Counted from the stretch's first letter, positions 17,836-27,706 are shown. The stretch is 64,000 nt of DNA from Cyanobium sp. CZS25K (GCA_030373325.1 JAUCZB010000001.1:124001-188000); one strand, 5' to 3'. The notes: generated from the letters alone by a model not told the origin. Made by a program: numbers and translations.

Positions 17836-18017
17836 CCTCTTGACCCATCGGGTGACTCAAGGTACGCATTTCCACGCCGGTGTCATAGGGGTGGAAGCCG
17901 AATCACAGGCTTTCTTCGGTATTGGAGCCGACAGCGCCGCCCCGGGTCGCTGCCTATCCCCTCCATAGGATCGCCCCACCGTGCACCGGCGTTCCCTTGG
18001 CCGGCCGGCCGCTCTCC

Positions 18018-19133
18018 ATGGATTCCACCCCCCTGCGCCGAACGCCTCTGGATGCCGCGGCCATCGCCGCGGGGGCCCGCATGGTGCCCTTCGCCGGCTG
18101 GCAGATGGCGATCCAGTTCGCCGGCCTGGTGCAGGAGCACAACGCCGTGCGCCAGCACTGCGGTGTCTTCGACATCTCCCACATGGGGGTGCTCACCCTG
18201 CGGGGGGAAGGCACCAAGGATGCCCTGCAGCGGCTGGTGCCCACCGACCTGTTCCGCATCGGCCCCGGTGAGGCCTGCTACACGGTGCTGCTCAACGAGG
18301 CCGGTGGCATCCTTGACGACCTGATCGTCTACGACCGGGGCCGGGTGGACGGCCCCGAGGGGGTGCGGGATGAGCTGGTGCTGGTGATCAACGCCGCCTG
18401 CGCCGAGGCCGACACCGCCTGGATCAACCGCCAGCTGGAACCCGAGGGGATCGTCATCAGCGACCGCAAGGGCGATGGGGTGCTCCTGGCCCTGCAGGGG
18501 CCGGAGGCGCCCGCCCGCCTCGAGGCCCTCACGGGCACCAGCCTGGCGGGACTGCCCCGCTTCGGCCACCGGGAGCTGAGCATCGATGGCGCGCCGGTGT
18601 TCGTGGGTCGCACGGGCTACACCGGTGAGGACGGCTTCGAGCTGCTGCTGGGCCGGGAGGCCGGCCTGGCGCTCTGGCAGCGGCTGCTGGCAGGCGGCGT
18701 CACCCCCTGCGGGCTCGGGGCCCGCGACACCCTGCGGCTGGAGGCGGCGATGCACCTCTACGGCAACGAGATGGATGCGGCCACCAGCCCCCTGGAGGCG
18801 GGGCTGGGCTGGCTGGTGCACCTGGAGATGCCCGCCGACTTCATCGGCCGCGCCGCCCTTGAGCGCCAGACCGCCGAGGGGGTGGGCCGGAAGCTGGTGG
18901 GGCTGAAGCTGCAGGGTCGTGCCATCGCCCGCCACGGCTATCCGGTGCTGCAGGACGGCGTGCCGGTGGGTGAGGTCACCAGCGGCACCTGGTCCCCCAC
19001 CCTGGGGGAGGCGGTGGCCCTGGCCTACGTGCCCGCGGCGGCGGCGAAGCCCGGCACCGAGCTGGCGGTGGAGATCCGCGGCCGGGCCGAGCCGGCGCTG
19101 GTGGTCAGGCGGCCCTTCTACCGGCGCGGCTGA
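18018..19133 (+). CDS. gcvT: Aminomethyltransferase, glycine cleavage T-protein
   Basis: A 371-residue T-protein that transfers the methylene group from aminomethyl-lipoyl H-protein to tetrahydrofolate in photorespiratory glycine cleavage. Signatures are [56 protein letters not shown] and [19 protein letters not shown]. The ATG at 18018 matches the family N-terminus (TPLRRTPL). aspS follows in the same direction after 83 nt. The P and H proteins are not in this window. Confidence 0.95.
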   Translation: MDSTPLRRTPLDAAAIAAGARMVPFAGWQMAIQFAGLVQEHNAVRQHCGVFDISHMGVLTLRGEGTKDALQRLVPTDLFRIGPGEACYTVLLNEAGGILDDLIVYDRGRVDGPEGVRDELVLVINAACAEADTAWINRQLEPEGIVISDRKGDGVLLALQGPEAPARLEALTGTSLAGLPRFGHRELSIDGAPVFVGRTGYTGEDGFELLLGREAGLALWQRLLAGGVTPCGLGARDTLRLEAAMHLYGNEMDAATSPLEAGLGWLVHLEMPADFIGRAALERQTAEGVGRKLVGLKLQGRAIARHGYPVLQDGVPVGEVTSGTWSPTLGEAVALAYVPAAAAKPGTELAVEIRGRAEPALVVRRPFYRRG

Positions 19134-19216
19134 GGGCGCCCGGCCCCTTGCCCGGTGATCCCTGGGCAGGCGGCCGGCGCCCTGTGGGAAACTCGCGGAT
19201 TGATGTGTTCTTCCCC

Positions 19217-21043
19217 ATGCGCAGCCACGGGTGCGGCGATCTGCGCAACGACGCCATCGGCCAGCAGGTCCAGCTGTGCGGCTGGGTCGACCGCCGCCGC
19301 GACCACGGCGGGGTGATCTTCATCGACCTGCGCGACCTCAGCGGCACCGTGCAGATCACGGTGGATCCCGACCTGGCCCCCGCCGCCTTCGCCGTGGCCG
19401 AGCGGCTGCGCAACGAGACCGTGCTGCGGGTGGAGGGCAAGGTGCGGGCCCGGCCGGCCGAGTCCCTCAACGAGCGCCTGGCCACCGGTGCGATCGAGGT
19501 GCTGGCCGCCGGCATCACGGTGCTCAACGAGGTGCGCGGCAACCTGCCCTTCCCGGTGTCGGTGCACGACGAGGAGAACACCCGCGAGGAGCTGCGCCTG
19601 CGCCACCGCTACCTCGACCTGCGCCGCGAGCGCATGGGCCGCAACCTGCGCCTGCGCCACGCCACCGTGAAGGCCGCCCGCGGCTATCTGGAGGGGGAGG
19701 GCTTCATCGAGGTGGAGACCCCGGTGCTCACCCGCTCCACCCCCGAGGGCGCCCGCGACTACCTGGTGCCCTCGCGGGTCTGCGGCGGCGAGTGGTTCGC
19801 CCTGCCCCAGTCGCCCCAGCTGTTCAAGCAGCTGCTGATGGTGGGGGGCATCGAGCGGTACTACCAGGTGGCCCGCTGCTTCCGCGACGAGGACCTGCGG
19901 GCCGACCGCCAGCCGGAGTTCACCCAGCTGGATATGGAGATGAGCTTCATGGACCAGGAGCAGATCCTGGCGCTCAACGAGGGCCTGATCGCCGCCATCT
20001 GGAAGCAGGTGAAGGGCATCGAGCTGCCGCGGCCTTTTCCCCGCCTCACCTGGCACGAGGCCATGGCGCGCTACGGCACCGACCGGCCCGACACCCGCTA
20101 CGGCATGGAGCTCACCGACGTGAGCGACCTGGTGGCCGGCATGGGCTTCAAGGTGTTCTCCGGCGCGGTGGCGGCCGGTGGTTCGGTGAAGTGCATCGCT
20201 GTGGCCGGCGGCAACGAGGCCGTCAGCAACGTGCGCATCAAGCCCGGTGGTGATGTGTTCAGCGAGGCCCAGAAGGCGGGCGCCGGTGGCCTGGCCTTCA
20301 TCCGGGTGCGGGCCGGCGGCGAGATCGACACGATCGGCGCCATCAAGGACAACCTCACGGCCGAGACGAAGGCGGAACTGCTGCAGCGCACCGGCGCCGG
20401 CGAAGGCACCCTGCTGCTGTTCGGCGCCGGCGACACCGCCACCGTCAACAAGGCCCTCGACCGGGTGCGCCAGTACCTGGCCCGCGAACTCGGCCTGGTG
20501 CCGGCCGAGCGGGACAACGACCAGTGGAACTTCCTCTGGGTGGTTGATTTCCCGATGTTCGCGTTCAACGCCGGCGAGAACCGCCTCGAAGCCCTGCACC
20601 ACCCCTTCTGCGCCCCCAACGCCGAGGATCTGGGCAACGACCCCGGCCAGTGGGCGGCCACCCTGCCCACGGCCCGCGCCCAGGCCTACGACCTGGTGCT
20701 CAACGGCCTGGAGCTGGGCGGCGGTTCGCTGCGCATCCACGATGCGGCCCTGCAGCGCCAGGTGCTGCAGACCATCGGCCTGCCCCTGGAGGAGGCCGAG
20801 CGCCAGTTCGGCTTCCTGATGGAGGCCCTGGACATGGGCGCCCCGCCCCACGGCGGCATCGCCTTCGGCATGGACCGGCTGGTGATGCTGCTGGCGGGCG
20901 AGGAGTCGATCCGCGACACGATCGCCTTCCCGAAAACCCAGCAGGCCCGCTGCCTGATGACCCAGGCTCCGGCGGATGTGGCGCCGAAGCAGCTGGAGGA
21001 GCTGCACGTGGCCAGCACCTGGGAGGAGGGGGGGGACGGCTGA
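19217..21043 (+). CDS. aspS: Aspartyl-tRNA synthetase
   Basis: A 608-residue bacterial-type AspRS: N-terminal OB-fold anticodon domain ([20 protein letters not shown]), class II motif 2 ([21 protein letters not shown]), the GAD insertion domain of bacterial enzymes in the middle, and motif 3 ([14 protein letters not shown]). The ATG at 19217 is chosen by similarity of MRSHGCGDL. It is the last gene of the conserved backbone block before the accessory region; in other picocyanobacteria pyrG is expected soon after aspS (recollection). Confidence 0.96.
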   Translation: MRSHGCGDLRNDAIGQQVQLCGWVDRRRDHGGVIFIDLRDLSGTVQITVDPDLAPAAFAVAERLRNETVLRVEGKVRARPAESLNERLATGAIEVLAAGITVLNEVRGNLPFPVSVHDEENTREELRLRHRYLDLRRERMGRNLRLRHATVKAARGYLEGEGFIEVETPVLTRSTPEGARDYLVPSRVCGGEWFALPQSPQLFKQLLMVGGIERYYQVARCFRDEDLRADRQPEFTQLDMEMSFMDQEQILALNEGLIAAIWKQVKGIELPRPFPRLTWHEAMARYGTDRPDTRYGMELTDVSDLVAGMGFKVFSGAVAAGGSVKCIAVAGGNEAVSNVRIKPGGDVFSEAQKAGAGGLAFIRVRAGGEIDTIGAIKDNLTAETKAELLQRTGAGEGTLLLFGAGDTATVNKALDRVRQYLARELGLVPAERDNDQWNFLWVVDFPMFAFNAGENRLEALHHPFCAPNAEDLGNDPGQWAATLPTARAQAYDLVLNGLELGGGSLRIHDAALQRQVLQTIGLPLEEAERQFGFLMEALDMGAPPHGGIAFGMDRLVMLLAGEESIRDTIAFPKTQQARCLMTQAPADVAPKQLEELHVASTWEEGGDG

Positions 21044-21058
21044 GCCCGAACCCCCTGC

Positions 21059-22753
21059 ATGCAACGCCTCCTCCAGTTCCCCGCCGCCGAGCCCCGCGCC
21101 CTCTGGATCGCCCTGGTGCGGGAGGCCGGTCTGCGGCAGGTCGGCACGCAGGTGGGGCTCACCCTGATCGTCAGCCTGCTGGATGTGGGAGGTCTGGGGG
21201 TGGCGATCCGGCTGCTGCTCGCCCAACCGGGCGGTATCGCCATGTCGCTGCAGGTCTCGCTGCCGATCCTGTTCGCTCTGGTGGTGGGGCGCTCGGCGCT
21301 CCAGGGCCTGGCCAGCGTGCGGCGGGAACAGCTGCAGAACGGCTTCAGCGATCGGCTGCGGCACGACCTGCTGGCCCTGGTGCTGGCGGCGCCGGCGAAC
21401 CAGGTGCAGACCGTGGGACGGGGGGACCTGCTCGGTCTGCTGGTCAGTGACATCAGCCGCAGCACCCTGGCCCTCGATCAGGGGGTGCGCGCCCTGCAGA
21501 ACCTGATGGCCCTGTGCATCTACGGCCTGGGGGTGCTGGTGGTGGCGCGCAGCGCCGCCTTGCCCCTGGTGCTCGGCCTGGGCGCCGCGGCCACGGCGGC
21601 CCTGCTGCGCCGATCGGGCGCCTGGCAGCTGGGACGCCTCCAGACCCAGCTCAATGGCGCCATCCAGCGCACCGTGGGCGATGGCCTGCACGGCCTCAAG
21701 GCGGTGCGGGCGGCCGGCGCCGAGCCCTGGCTGCTCGACCGCTTCGCCCTGGAGACCATGCAGGTGCGCCAGGTGCTGCAGCGCACCGTGCGTCGGCAGG
21801 CCAGTTACACAGTGCTGCGCGATGGCCTGGCCCTGGCGGTGCTGGGTCTGTGGCTGTGGCTGGTGCGGAGCAGCCTCACCCCGGAGGCGGTGGCCACCAC
21901 CCTGCTGCTGGTGTACCGGGCCGCCAGCTCGCTCGGCACGGTGATCAGCAACCTGCGCTACGGCCTCGGCGCCCTGCCCGGCTACGGGGAGCTCCGCCGG
22001 CTGCGCCAGCGACTGCGGCCTCCCGGGCCCGATCCGCACACCACCACCACCGGCCGGCCGGCGGAGGGCTCCGAGGGGCCGGCTCCTCAGCCGCTGCTGC
22101 GGGTCTGCTGGCACGACCCCCAGCTGACGGTGGACCTGGCGCGGGGGAGGCTGACCGCAGTGGCCGGACCCTCCGGCAGCGGCAAGACCACCCTGCTGGA
22201 TGGATTCGCCGGCCTGCTGGGGGAGGAGAGATCCTGCTGGGAGCTGCATGGGCCGGCGGGCGCCAGCGTCTGGAAGGGCCGCGCCGGTGCCCGGCGCTGG
22301 CGGCAGCTGGTGGCCTACGCGCCCCAGGATCCGGTGCTGTTCGAGGGCAGCCTGCGGGACAACCTGTTGCTGCAGCGCAGCGGCTCCGGTCAGTGGACCG
22401 ACGCTGCCCTGCGGGTGTGGCTGGAGCGGCTGGATCTGGTTCACCTCCTGGCACGCCCGGAGGGTCTCGATGGCCGGCTGCATCTCTCGCTCGACTGTTT
22501 CTCCGGTGGTGAGATCCGCCGGCTGGTGCTGCTGCGCACCTGGCTGATCGATCGACCGGTGGAGGTGCTCGACGAACCCACCGCCTCCCTGGATCCGGGC
22601 AGCGCCACCCTGGTGCGTCAGATCATCCGGGAGCGCTGCCGGGACCATCTGGTGCTGGTGGCCAGCCATGACAGGGAGCTGCTGGCCGCGGCGGACCAGA
22701 CGATCCGACGCAGCCTGTGCGACCGCGACCAGGCCCGGGCCCTGCACGACTAG
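21059..22753 (+). CDS. ABC transporter, fused membrane and ATPase domains (candidate RiPP exporter)
   Basis: A 564-residue half-transporter: residues ~30-310 hydrophobic, six predicted membrane segments, then an ABC ATPase with Walker A GPSGSGKTT (~369-377), a signature-like FSGGE (~480) and Walker B VEVLDEPTASLDP (~500). No C39 peptidase domain is present, matching lasso-type clusters where a separate B2 protein removes the leader. It starts 16 nt after aspS. The next gene is on the opposite strand with a 4-nt tail overlap, so membership of the RiPP locus rests on position. The Q-loop reads YAPQDPVLFEGSLRDN, typical of lipid or peptide exporters. Confidence 0.85.
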   Translation: MQRLLQFPAAEPRALWIALVREAGLRQVGTQVGLTLIVSLLDVGGLGVAIRLLLAQPGGIAMSLQVSLPILFALVVGRSALQGLASVRREQLQNGFSDRLRHDLLALVLAAPANQVQTVGRGDLLGLLVSDISRSTLALDQGVRALQNLMALCIYGLGVLVVARSAALPLVLGLGAAATAALLRRSGAWQLGRLQTQLNGAIQRTVGDGLHGLKAVRAAGAEPWLLDRFALETMQVRQVLQRTVRRQASYTVLRDGLALAVLGLWLWLVRSSLTPEAVATTLLLVYRAASSLGTVISNLRYGLGALPGYGELRRLRQRLRPPGPDPHTTTTGRPAEGSEGPAPQPLLRVCWHDPQLTVDLARGRLTAVAGPSGSGKTTLLDGFAGLLGEERSCWELHGPAGASVWKGRAGARRWRQLVAYAPQDPVLFEGSLRDNLLLQRSGSGQWTDAALRVWLERLDLVHLLARPEGLDGRLHLSLDCFSGGEIRRLVLLRTWLIDRPVEVLDEPTASLDPGSATLVRQIIRERCRDHLVLVASHDRELLAAADQTIRRSLCDRDQARALHD

Positions 22754-23910
22754 GGGCGCAGCCGCTCCTGGACCCGGCCCAGACGGGAGGCGAGGGCAGC
22801 GGCCAGGCTGCGGTCCTCGCCGGAGCAGGGATCGTTGAACGCCGCCGGTGGCAGCGCATAGGCCGCGGCGCTGCGCAGCCAGTCCTGGGGGGAGCGGCTG
22901 AGGGCCACCCGCTGGTACCAGAGATCCCAGGCGCGGTTCAGCCGCCACGGCCCCCGCTGATGCAGGAACAGGGGTTCCCGCTGGGCCTTTCTCGCCACGT
23001 CCACGGCCCAGCGCTGCCGTCGCGACAGCCGGGTGGGATCGCCCGGACCCGGCAGACGAACCTCCAGCAGCGTGACGGCCACGGCCCAGGCCAGGGCCAC
23101 CGCCGGCCGCTTGCACAGATCCTGCTGCAGCGCCTCGCCCCGCAGCCGCATCAGCCGCACCAGATCCACCAGGGCTCGCAGCTCCCCCCAGCGATCATCC
23201 AGCGCGTGGGCGGCCAGATGCTCAAGGGCATGGGCCAGGCTGAGGGTGGGAACGGGCCGGCCCTGGATCGGGATCGCCAGCCGATCGCGCCAGGCGGCCT
23301 CGAATCCCGGCCGATCCCGCCGCACGTTGGTGAGGGCCCAGTGGAGATCCACCACCAGCGGCCCCCGGGCCAGCGGCAGCTCCTTCATCGCCCAGCGGGC
23401 GTAGCGCCAGGCACGGCGCTGAAGCTGGCGTGGCGCATAACCCGGCAGCCGCCGGAAGCCTGCCCCCTCCAGCACCGCCAGGGCCCCGGCCACGGCCTCC
23501 GGATCCACCAGCAGATCCAGGTCGCCGCTGCCCCGGGCGCCCAGGTCGCCGCAGGTCTGGGCCGCCAGCAGGGGCCCCTTGAACACCAGCACCCGCACCC
23601 CCGCCGCCTCGAAGCGGGGGATCAGCTCCCGGGCCAGCCCCGCCAGTGCCAGGCCGCCGAGCCGCTGCAGCCCGGCGCGGCGCCGCAACTCCTCCACCAC
23701 GGCGGCGGGAAACCCGAGGGCGGCGGCGTGGGGGCTGAGGCAGGGCTCGAGCCGGTGGCGGGCGACGGCCGCCAGCAGGGGCCCGGGCTCCAGGGCGGAA
23801 CAATCGGGGGCGGCGGCGGCAGCATCACCCTGCTCAGCCGCCAGCATCCAGCCCAGAACACGGCGCAGAGCCACCAGCTCGGCCGGATCCCGGCCATAGG
23901 GTGTGCCCAT
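22750..23910 (-). CDS. Nucleotidyltransferase-fold protein (PF14907-type), RiPP/polysaccharide-cluster associated
   Basis: A 386-residue protein of the nucleotidyltransferase-fold family that recurs beside lasso-type and HPr-kinase/PqqD gene sets. VLVFKGPLLAAQT (108-119) and GSGDLDLLV (127-135, acidic D130 and D132) form the catalytic signature; VVDLHWALTN follows. A modification role (adenylylation of the peptide or a partner) is plausible but unproven. Its ATG at 23910 overlaps the start of the divergent B2 gene. An internal Met at residue 22 could be the true start and would leave ~60 bp of promoter space. Confidence 0.75.
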   Translation of the reverse strand: MGTPYGRDPAELVALRRVLGWMLAAEQGDAAAAAPDCSALEPGPLLAAVARHRLEPCLSPHAAALGFPAAVVEELRRRAGLQRLGGLALAGLARELIPRFEAAGVRVLVFKGPLLAAQTCGDLGARGSGDLDLLVDPEAVAGALAVLEGAGFRRLPGYAPRQLQRRAWRYARWAMKELPLARGPLVVDLHWALTNVRRDRPGFEAAWRDRLAIPIQGRPVPTLSLAHALEHLAAHALDDRWGELRALVDLVRLMRLRGEALQQDLCKRPAVALAWAVAVTLLEVRLPGPGDPTRLSRRQRWAVDVARKAQREPLFLHQRGPWRLNRAWDLWYQRVALSRSPQDWLRSAAAYALPPAAFNDPCSGEDRSLAAALASRLGRVQERLRP

Positions 23911-24406
23911 GGGAATGCCCTCCGCCCCTGCCCATCATCGCGGGCGCTGGCACCGCTGGAGCCGGTTGAGCGCCCGGCAGCGGCGGCTGACGCTGCAGGC
24001 CTGGCTGCTGCTCCCCGCCGCCGGCGCCGCCGTGCGGATCGTGCCCCTGCGCCGGTTGCTGGCGCTGCTGGAGCTCCGCAGCACCGACGAACCCGGCCCC
24101 CTCCCCAGCCAGCGCACGCCAGCCGCCCCCGGCGACACCCTGAGCCGCGACATCGCCGCGGCGATCACCCGGGCGGCCGCCCAGCCGCCCGGTGGCAGCA
24201 CCTGTCTGGCCCAGGCCCTGGTGGGCACTGTGCTGCTGCACCGGCACGGCCGACCGGCCGAGCTCACCCTGGCGGTGGCGAACCCCGGCGAAGGGCTGGC
24301 GGCCCATGCCTGGCTGGAGAGCGACGGAGCCCCGATCAGCGGCTTTCCCGTGCCTGCCACCTGGCAACCACTGGTACGGTTCCGCGGACGAGTGGAACCA
24401 TCGTGA
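23909..24406 (+). CDS. Lasso peptide biosynthesis B2-type leader peptidase
   Basis: A 165-residue transglutaminase-like Cys protease. The hydrophobic N-terminal segment AWLLLPAAGAAVRIVPLRRLL precedes the catalytic domain; C99 (GGSTCLAQAL) and H133 (AAHAWLES) are the family's Cys-His pair. In lasso pathways B2 cuts the leader delivered by the B1 (PqqD-like) protein. ATG 23909 is preferred because AGGG lies 7 nt upstream; ATG 23915 is also possible. The stop overlaps the cyclase GTG by 4 nt. Confidence 0.87.
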   Translation: MGMPSAPAHHRGRWHRWSRLSARQRRLTLQAWLLLPAAGAAVRIVPLRRLLALLELRSTDEPGPLPSQRTPAAPGDTLSRDIAAAITRAAAQPPGGSTCLAQALVGTVLLHRHGRPAELTLAVANPGEGLAAHAWLESDGAPISGFPVPATWQPLVRFRGRVEPS

Positions 24407-26262
24407 TCGTTCCGATGGCCGGCCTGCTGCGCCGCCGCTCCTCCGCGCCGCTCCCTCCCCTGCCCCTGGAATCAGGCGCTGCGGAGCGGCAGGAACTGAT
24501 CCGGCCGCACCTCCACTGGCGCGGAAGCCTCTCGCACCACGGCCCCTCCGGCACGGTGTGTCTCGGATCAGCCCGGATCGACAACCGCCGCGAGCTGCTG
24601 GAACTGCTGGAGCTGAACGTGGAGGCGTGGGGCGCCGAAACACCCCGGGAGGTGGCCTGCGACGACACCCACCTGATCCACCGGGCCTGGCTGCGCTGGG
24701 GCGAGGCCTGCTGCGAACGGATGTATGGCGACTGGGCCTTCGCGATCTGGAACGAGCAGGAGCGCTCCCTGTTCCTGGCCCGCGATCACATCGGCATCAC
24801 CTCGCTCTACTACGTGCTCACCGACACGCTGCTGGCCTTCGCCACCGAGCAGTCGCTGCTGATCGATCTCCAGCTGCTGCCCTACGCGATCGACGAGCTC
24901 TATGTGGCCCAGGTGCTGGTGGCGTGGCAGGCGTACCACGGTGGGCAGAGCGTGCGACGCGGCATCCATCGGCTGCCGCCCGCCCATCGGCTCACGGTCA
25001 CCCGGGAGCGGCACCGGCTGGAGCAGTACTGGTATCTGGAACGCACGCCACTGCTCCGCCTGCGCGACAGGCGCGACTACGTGGCCGGCTTCCTGGAGGT
25101 GTTCGATGAGGCGGTGCGCTGCCGCCTGCGGCGCGACCGGGGCGGGCTCGTAGGCAGCACCCTGAGCGGGGGCCTCGATTCCGGCTCGATCAGCGCCACC
25201 GCCGCCCGGATGCTGGCGGCCTCAGGGGAGGAGCTGCGGGCCTTCACCTCGGTGCCGATCGCCGACACCACCCCGTTCACCGGCGAGCGCTTCGGCGATG
25301 AGTGGCCCTTCGCTGCCGCCACCGCCGCCGCCGCCGGCATCCGCCACCACGAGCCCGTGGAGGCGGCCGATCTGGCGCCGATGGCGGCGATTCAGGCGCT
25401 CCTGGAGATCCACCGGGAACCCAGCCATGCCGCCGGCAATGCCTTCTGGATGCTCAGCCTCAACCGCCTGGCCCGGCAGGCGGGCTGTTCGGTGCTGCTG
25501 ATCGGCCAGAGCGGCAATGCGGGACTCTCCTGGGCCGGCAGCCCGTGGTCCCAGCCGCTGGGGTACCAGTGGCAGCGGCTGGGACCACGGGAATGGCTGC
25601 GCCAGCGGGCCCTGCGCAGTGCTCCAGCTGCGCTTGTGCAGCGGTGGCGCCGCTGGCGCCTGCGGGAGTTCTGCTTCGACGGCTCCGCCCTGGCGCCCGC
25701 GGCGGCCGAACGGCTGCAGCTGAAGGAGCGGATGCTTGCGGACCCCGATCTTTTCCCCGCCCGCGACGCCCTGCAGGAGCGTTCCTGGCTGATGCCGGGC
25801 CGCTCCTTCGTGGGGGCGCTCCACGCCCAGATGGGTCGGGCCGCCGGCCTGGAGATCCGTGATCCGAGCGCGGATGCCCGGCTGCTGGCCTACACCTGGT
25901 CGGTGCCGGATCAGGTGTTCATCGATCCGGAGCGCGGCGAGGATCGCTGGCTGATCCGGGCCGCCATGCAGGGGCGGCTGCCCGATCGGGTGCGCTGCCA
26001 GCGACGCCTCGGCATCCAGGCGGGGGACCTGGCGGTGCGGCTGCGGCACGACGCCGCCGCGGTGGAAGCGTGCCTCGCCGCGCTGGAACGGTCGGACCAG
26101 GCCCGGGCCTTGGTCGACGTCGGCAAAGTCAGGGAATGCTGGCAGAAGGTTCAGCAATCCGACGACGTTCCATCCCTGCGGGTCAGCGGCTCTATCGTTC
26201 TGAGGGGGCTGATGGCGGTATTATTCATGCGATCATTCGGCCAGGCTCGGCTAATGTCCTGA
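24403..26262 (+). CDS. Asparagine-synthetase-like lasso cyclase (C protein)
   Basis: A 619-residue AsnB homologue. The N-terminal class II amidotransferase-like domain lacks the catalytic Cys after Met, as usual for lasso cyclases; DWAFAIWNEQERSLFLARDH is recognisable near 110-129. The ATP-pyrophosphatase loop SGGLDSGS is at 255-262. Such enzymes adenylate an Asp/Glu side chain of the core peptide so the N-terminal amine can form a macrolactam. The GTG at 24403 overlaps the B2 stop (GTGA); ATG 24415 is the alternative. The precursor gene follows 33 nt downstream. True asparagine synthetase is unlikely because of the missing Cys and the neighbours. Confidence 0.88.
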   Translation: MIVPMAGLLRRRSSAPLPPLPLESGAAERQELIRPHLHWRGSLSHHGPSGTVCLGSARIDNRRELLELLELNVEAWGAETPREVACDDTHLIHRAWLRWGEACCERMYGDWAFAIWNEQERSLFLARDHIGITSLYYVLTDTLLAFATEQSLLIDLQLLPYAIDELYVAQVLVAWQAYHGGQSVRRGIHRLPPAHRLTVTRERHRLEQYWYLERTPLLRLRDRRDYVAGFLEVFDEAVRCRLRRDRGGLVGSTLSGGLDSGSISATAARMLAASGEELRAFTSVPIADTTPFTGERFGDEWPFAAATAAAAGIRHHEPVEAADLAPMAAIQALLEIHREPSHAAGNAFWMLSLNRLARQAGCSVLLIGQSGNAGLSWAGSPWSQPLGYQWQRLGPREWLRQRALRSAPAALVQRWRRWRLREFCFDGSALAPAAAERLQLKERMLADPDLFPARDALQERSWLMPGRSFVGALHAQMGRAAGLEIRDPSADARLLAYTWSVPDQVFIDPERGEDRWLIRAAMQGRLPDRVRCQRRLGIQAGDLAVRLRHDAAAVEACLAALERSDQARALVDVGKVRECWQKVQQSDDVPSLRVSGSIVLRGLMAVLFMRSFGQARLMS

Positions 26263-26295
26263 GACGGCTTGCTTTTGTCTTCCACAGCTCGACTG

Positions 26296-26454
26296 ATGAA
26301 TACTTCCGCCAAGCCCATTCCAGCTGGATCCCCCGCCGTGCATCGGCGCAAGCTCGAATGGCGCCAGCCCTTGGTGAAGAGAATCTCTCTGGAGATCACG
26401 CTTGCGTCTGCTGGAAGCACTGGTGATGGAGTCGGAGGGGGTCCGAATCCTTGA
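26296..26454 (+). CDS. Candidate lasso-type RiPP precursor peptide
   Basis: A 52-residue peptide between the cyclase and kinase genes. The leader holds WRQPL (W22, P25, L26), resembling the YxxPxL element bound by PqqD-like B1 proteins, and T35 at the conserved penultimate leader position. The predicted core is ASAGSTGDGVGGGPNP (37-52). Cleavage after L36 would place A1 and D8 correctly for an 8-membered macrolactam. The tail is short, Gly-rich and lacks bulky plug residues, which is unusual for a threaded lasso, so an unthreaded or otherwise modified product is possible. W22 lies two residues nearer the core than in the best-known systems. Confidence 0.72.
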   Translation: MNTSAKPIPAGSPAVHRRKLEWRQPLVKRISLEITLASAGSTGDGVGGGPNP

Positions 26455-26490
26455 TAGAAAGATTCTTAATCCCGGCCTCAGACCTGAAAG

Positions 26491-27423
26491 TTGATATTCT
26501 CTGCTCCTTCCCAGTTTCTTCCAGCTGATTGCCTCCTACGTACTCACCGCCGCCTCTCCTGCGAGCTGCTCATCCGGGCCCCCTACCCAGGCCACTTTTT
26601 CCTTGATGCCGGCCCTCGGGTCGGCCGTTTTTTTGTGGAGGGGGGACACACCATTCACTTCGAGCCCGCCGCCGACCTGGATTCCGCCCGTGCCGAGTTC
26701 GTGCTCGCCCATCCCGTGCAGGCCGCCCTCCACCGCCATCGGGGCGATCTCGTTCTGCACGCCAACACCCTCCACTGGCGCTACGGATTGATCGCGATCT
26801 CCGGCAGTTCCGGTGCCGGTAAATCCACCACCGCCGCCGGCCTGATTCAGCGGGGCGCCATCCAGATCGCCGACGATCTCACCGTTCTCCGCGCCGGCGA
26901 CCATGGCCAGTTGGTGGTCCGCCATGGTGCTCCCCAGCTCCATCTCACCCGTGTCGCCGCCGAGCGGCTCGGCCTGATCCACGGAGCCCGGCCCAGTCCT
27001 GTCCGCTCCGACAAGGTGGTCGTCCCCCTGGATGGCCCCACCGCCAGCCCGCTCCCCCACGCCGCCGCCGAGCCCGGGGGCTGGCCCGACCCCTCCGGAC
27101 CCGGTCTGCGCGACCTGGTGCTGCTCGAACCGGGCGACGGCCCGGAGGTTGAGCTCAACCGCCTCCGCGGCGCCGACCTGTTCCTCGCCCTGCAGCACGG
27201 CCTCTACGGCCCCTTGAAACCCTGCGACACCCCCGCCAGCTTCCGTCTCCAGGCCCTGCTGGCCCGCAGCGTCAGGGTCTGGTCCCTTAAGCGGCCCCGG
27301 GAGCGGTGGTGCCTTGATGAGGTGCTCGACGCCCTCGAGCAGGCCCTGGCGGCGACCCCCGCACCCCTCGGCGAGGATCCTCCCGCCAGCGCTGAGCCCC
27401 GCCTGCCCCCAGCCCATGGATGA
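26491..27423 (+). CDS. HPr-kinase-like protein of RiPP cluster
   Basis: A 310-residue protein with the HprK/P C-terminal fold: P-loop GSSGAGKST (105-113) followed by QIADDLTVL, the Asp pair that polarises the acceptor. Homologues in lasso clusters phosphorylate the precursor or mature peptide, typically on Ser, and here the core contains S38 and S41 as possible targets. A TGA lies in frame two codons upstream and no ATG is available, so the TTG at 26491 is the likely start. It overlaps the B1 gene by 8 nt. A role in sugar-system HPr regulation is unlikely because no PTS genes are nearby. Confidence 0.8.
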   Translation: MIFSAPSQFLPADCLLRTHRRLSCELLIRAPYPGHFFLDAGPRVGRFFVEGGHTIHFEPAADLDSARAEFVLAHPVQAALHRHRGDLVLHANTLHWRYGLIAISGSSGAGKSTTAAGLIQRGAIQIADDLTVLRAGDHGQLVVRHGAPQLHLTRVAAERLGLIHGARPSPVRSDKVVVPLDGPTASPLPHAAAEPGGWPDPSGPGLRDLVLLEPGDGPEVELNRLRGADLFLALQHGLYGPLKPCDTPASFRLQALLARSVRVWSLKRPRERWCLDEVLDALEQALAATPAPLGEDPPASAEPRLPPAHG

Positions 27424-27706
27424 CCACACCCTGATCTCGCGACGCGCCGACGTGATGGCCACCGACATCGATGACGCCACCGTGATCCTCAGCCTGCAGA
27501 GCAACTGCTACGTCAGCCTTGAGGCCATCGGCCAGCGGATCTGGGCCCTGCTGGAGCCCCCGATCAGCCTGGACTCCCTGCTGGAAGGGCTGCAGGAGGC
27601 GTTTGAGGGCGACCCCGGCGCCATCCGCCGGGATGTGGAACACTTCCTGGGCGAACTCGAAGCGGATGGCCTGGTGACCCTGCAGTCCACGGAACCACCG
27701 GCCTGA
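27416..27706 (+). CDS. PqqD-like RiPP recognition protein (lasso B1)
   Basis: A 96-residue winged-helix RiPP recognition element. The pattern ISRRADVMATDIDDATVIL, then CYVSLEAIGQRIWALLEPP and a final FLGELEADGLVTL is typical of PqqD/B1 proteins, which bind the leader by adding its beta strand and present it to B2 and the cyclase. The ATG at 27416 lies inside the kinase stop region, so the two proteins are probably made together. Confidence 0.88.
   Translation: MDDHTLISRRADVMATDIDDATVILSLQSNCYVSLEAIGQRIWALLEPPISLDSLLEGLQEAFEGDPGAIRRDVEHFLGELEADGLVTLQSTEPPA

Larger units (their letters stand above)
17451..18017. other. 567-nt gap upstream of gcvT with a possible small gene and a hairpin
   Basis: The stretch contains a hairpin at 17545-17578 and a short Cys/Trp-rich reading frame on the minus strand (17596-17835), described separately. 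The remaining ~180 nt before gcvT show no convincing frame and should contain its promoter. No small RNA of a known picocyanobacterial type (for example the Yfr1 ACTCCTCACAC motif) was seen. Confidence 0.5.

Noticed and set aside
19118-23116. A 1332-codon open frame antisense to aspS and the ABC transporter gene
   Set aside because: Composition is Gln/Gly/His-rich as expected for the opposite strand of GC-rich genes; the sense-strand genes have clear motifs.
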